This document shows, piece by piece, positions 6,991 through 7,096 of a stretch of DNA of 7,096 nt; positions within the stretch are counted from its first letter, which is position 1; each line of letters begins with the position of its first letter. Position numbers and translations under genes: made by a program. The notes beneath the pieces were generated by a model that worked only from the letters and a program-made list of their open reading frames with translations, was not told the origin of the DNA and did not search any database. The stretch spans positions 1 through 7,096 of the forward strand of contig URUZ01000331.1 of the NCBI GenBank assembly GCA_900551225.1, given 5' to 3'. The DNA is from an uncultured Clostridium sp. GTDB taxonomy: Bacteria > Bacillota > Clostridia > Lachnospirales > Lachnospiraceae.

Positions 6991-7063
6991 TTTTAAAAAA
7001 AACAACAAATTTTTTTATTCTCAACTACGTAACATGGGATAAAACAATACGCCACAATGCATA

Positions 7064-7092
7064 ATTATAAGGCATTTCACGGTATTAAGCAA
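7064..7092 (-). promoter_or_regulatory. Sigma-A-type promoter for the radical SAM-rng-trkAH operon
   Basis: The minus strand has TTGCTT (plus 7087-7092) as -35 and a perfect TATAAT (plus 7064-7069) as -10 with exactly 17 bp between. Transcription should start near 7057, giving a leader of about 210 nt before the ATG at 6843. The -35 matches consensus only in TTG. No better promoter is visible nearer the gene, so this is the best candidate for the five-gene operon, although the start site is inferred. Confidence 0.6.
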
Positions 7093-7096
7093 CACC

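Larger units (their letters stand above)
6844..7096. other. AT-rich non-coding region upstream of the operon
   Basis: No credible gene lies here. On the minus strand it holds, in order of transcription, a promoter (7092-7064), an A/T-tract block (7016-6988: seven T, eight A, then seven T on the plus strand with a short spacer), the possibly folded leader and the Shine-Dalgarno site of the radical SAM gene. A weak five-pair hairpin, TGTGC/GCACA at 6861-6875, sits just upstream of that site. The gene to the right is outside the window. Confidence 0.7.

Noticed and set aside
6844..7057. T-box or known riboswitch in the leader
   Set aside because: I find no T-box sequence, no terminator hairpin with T-run, and no recognisable aptamer core.
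7025..7075. Short leader peptide (13-16 codons) in the operon leader
   Set aside because: The possible ATGs overlap or adjoin the promoter -10 and start site and lack a Shine-Dalgarno site.

Overview
The window looks like a chromosomal segment of a Gram-positive anaerobe of class Clostridia, most likely a Lachnospiraceae-type gut bacterium. This is inferred from the gene set (a TIGR03960/TIGR03936 radical SAM pair next to rng), the moderately GC-rich coding sequence with AT-rich gaps, and purine-rich Shine-Dalgarno sites with sigma-A-like promoters. The species cannot be fixed from the sequence alone.

Layout: every supported gene lies on the minus strand, so transcription runs from right to left. 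At the right edge, about 250 bp of AT-rich non-coding DNA carries a good sigma-A-like promoter (7064-7092). Its transcript would have a leader of about 210 nt with possible secondary structure. Five tightly packed genes follow: a large radical SAM enzyme (6843-4957), its DUF2344 partner (4960-4223), ribonuclease G (4223-3021), trkA (3006-1651) and trkH (1639-200). The first three are joined by stop/start overlaps (ATGA, then TAATG), and the last two junctions are 14 and 11 bp, so all five are probably one operon. An 84-bp gap with no clear terminator but a strong new promoter (147-175) precedes the first ~38 codons of a probable exported-protein gene that runs off the left edge. Its frame appears to shift within the signal peptide.

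How the genes fit together: TrkA (two RCK domains, cytosolic) gates TrkH (membrane K+ channel-like subunit) to form a complete Trk potassium-uptake system. RNase G is an S1-domain endoribonuclease that retains its catalytic aspartates but ends where the zinc-link normally begins. The radical SAM protein and DUF2344 protein belong to a widely conserved pair with no assigned function as far as I know; their coupling to RNase G suggests a role in RNA modification or processing, which is inference.

Most of the window is conserved housekeeping content. The least explained parts are the radical SAM/DUF2344/RNase G unit, the leader RNA, and the left-edge frame discontinuity. I see no mobile element, CRISPR array, tRNA or rRNA.
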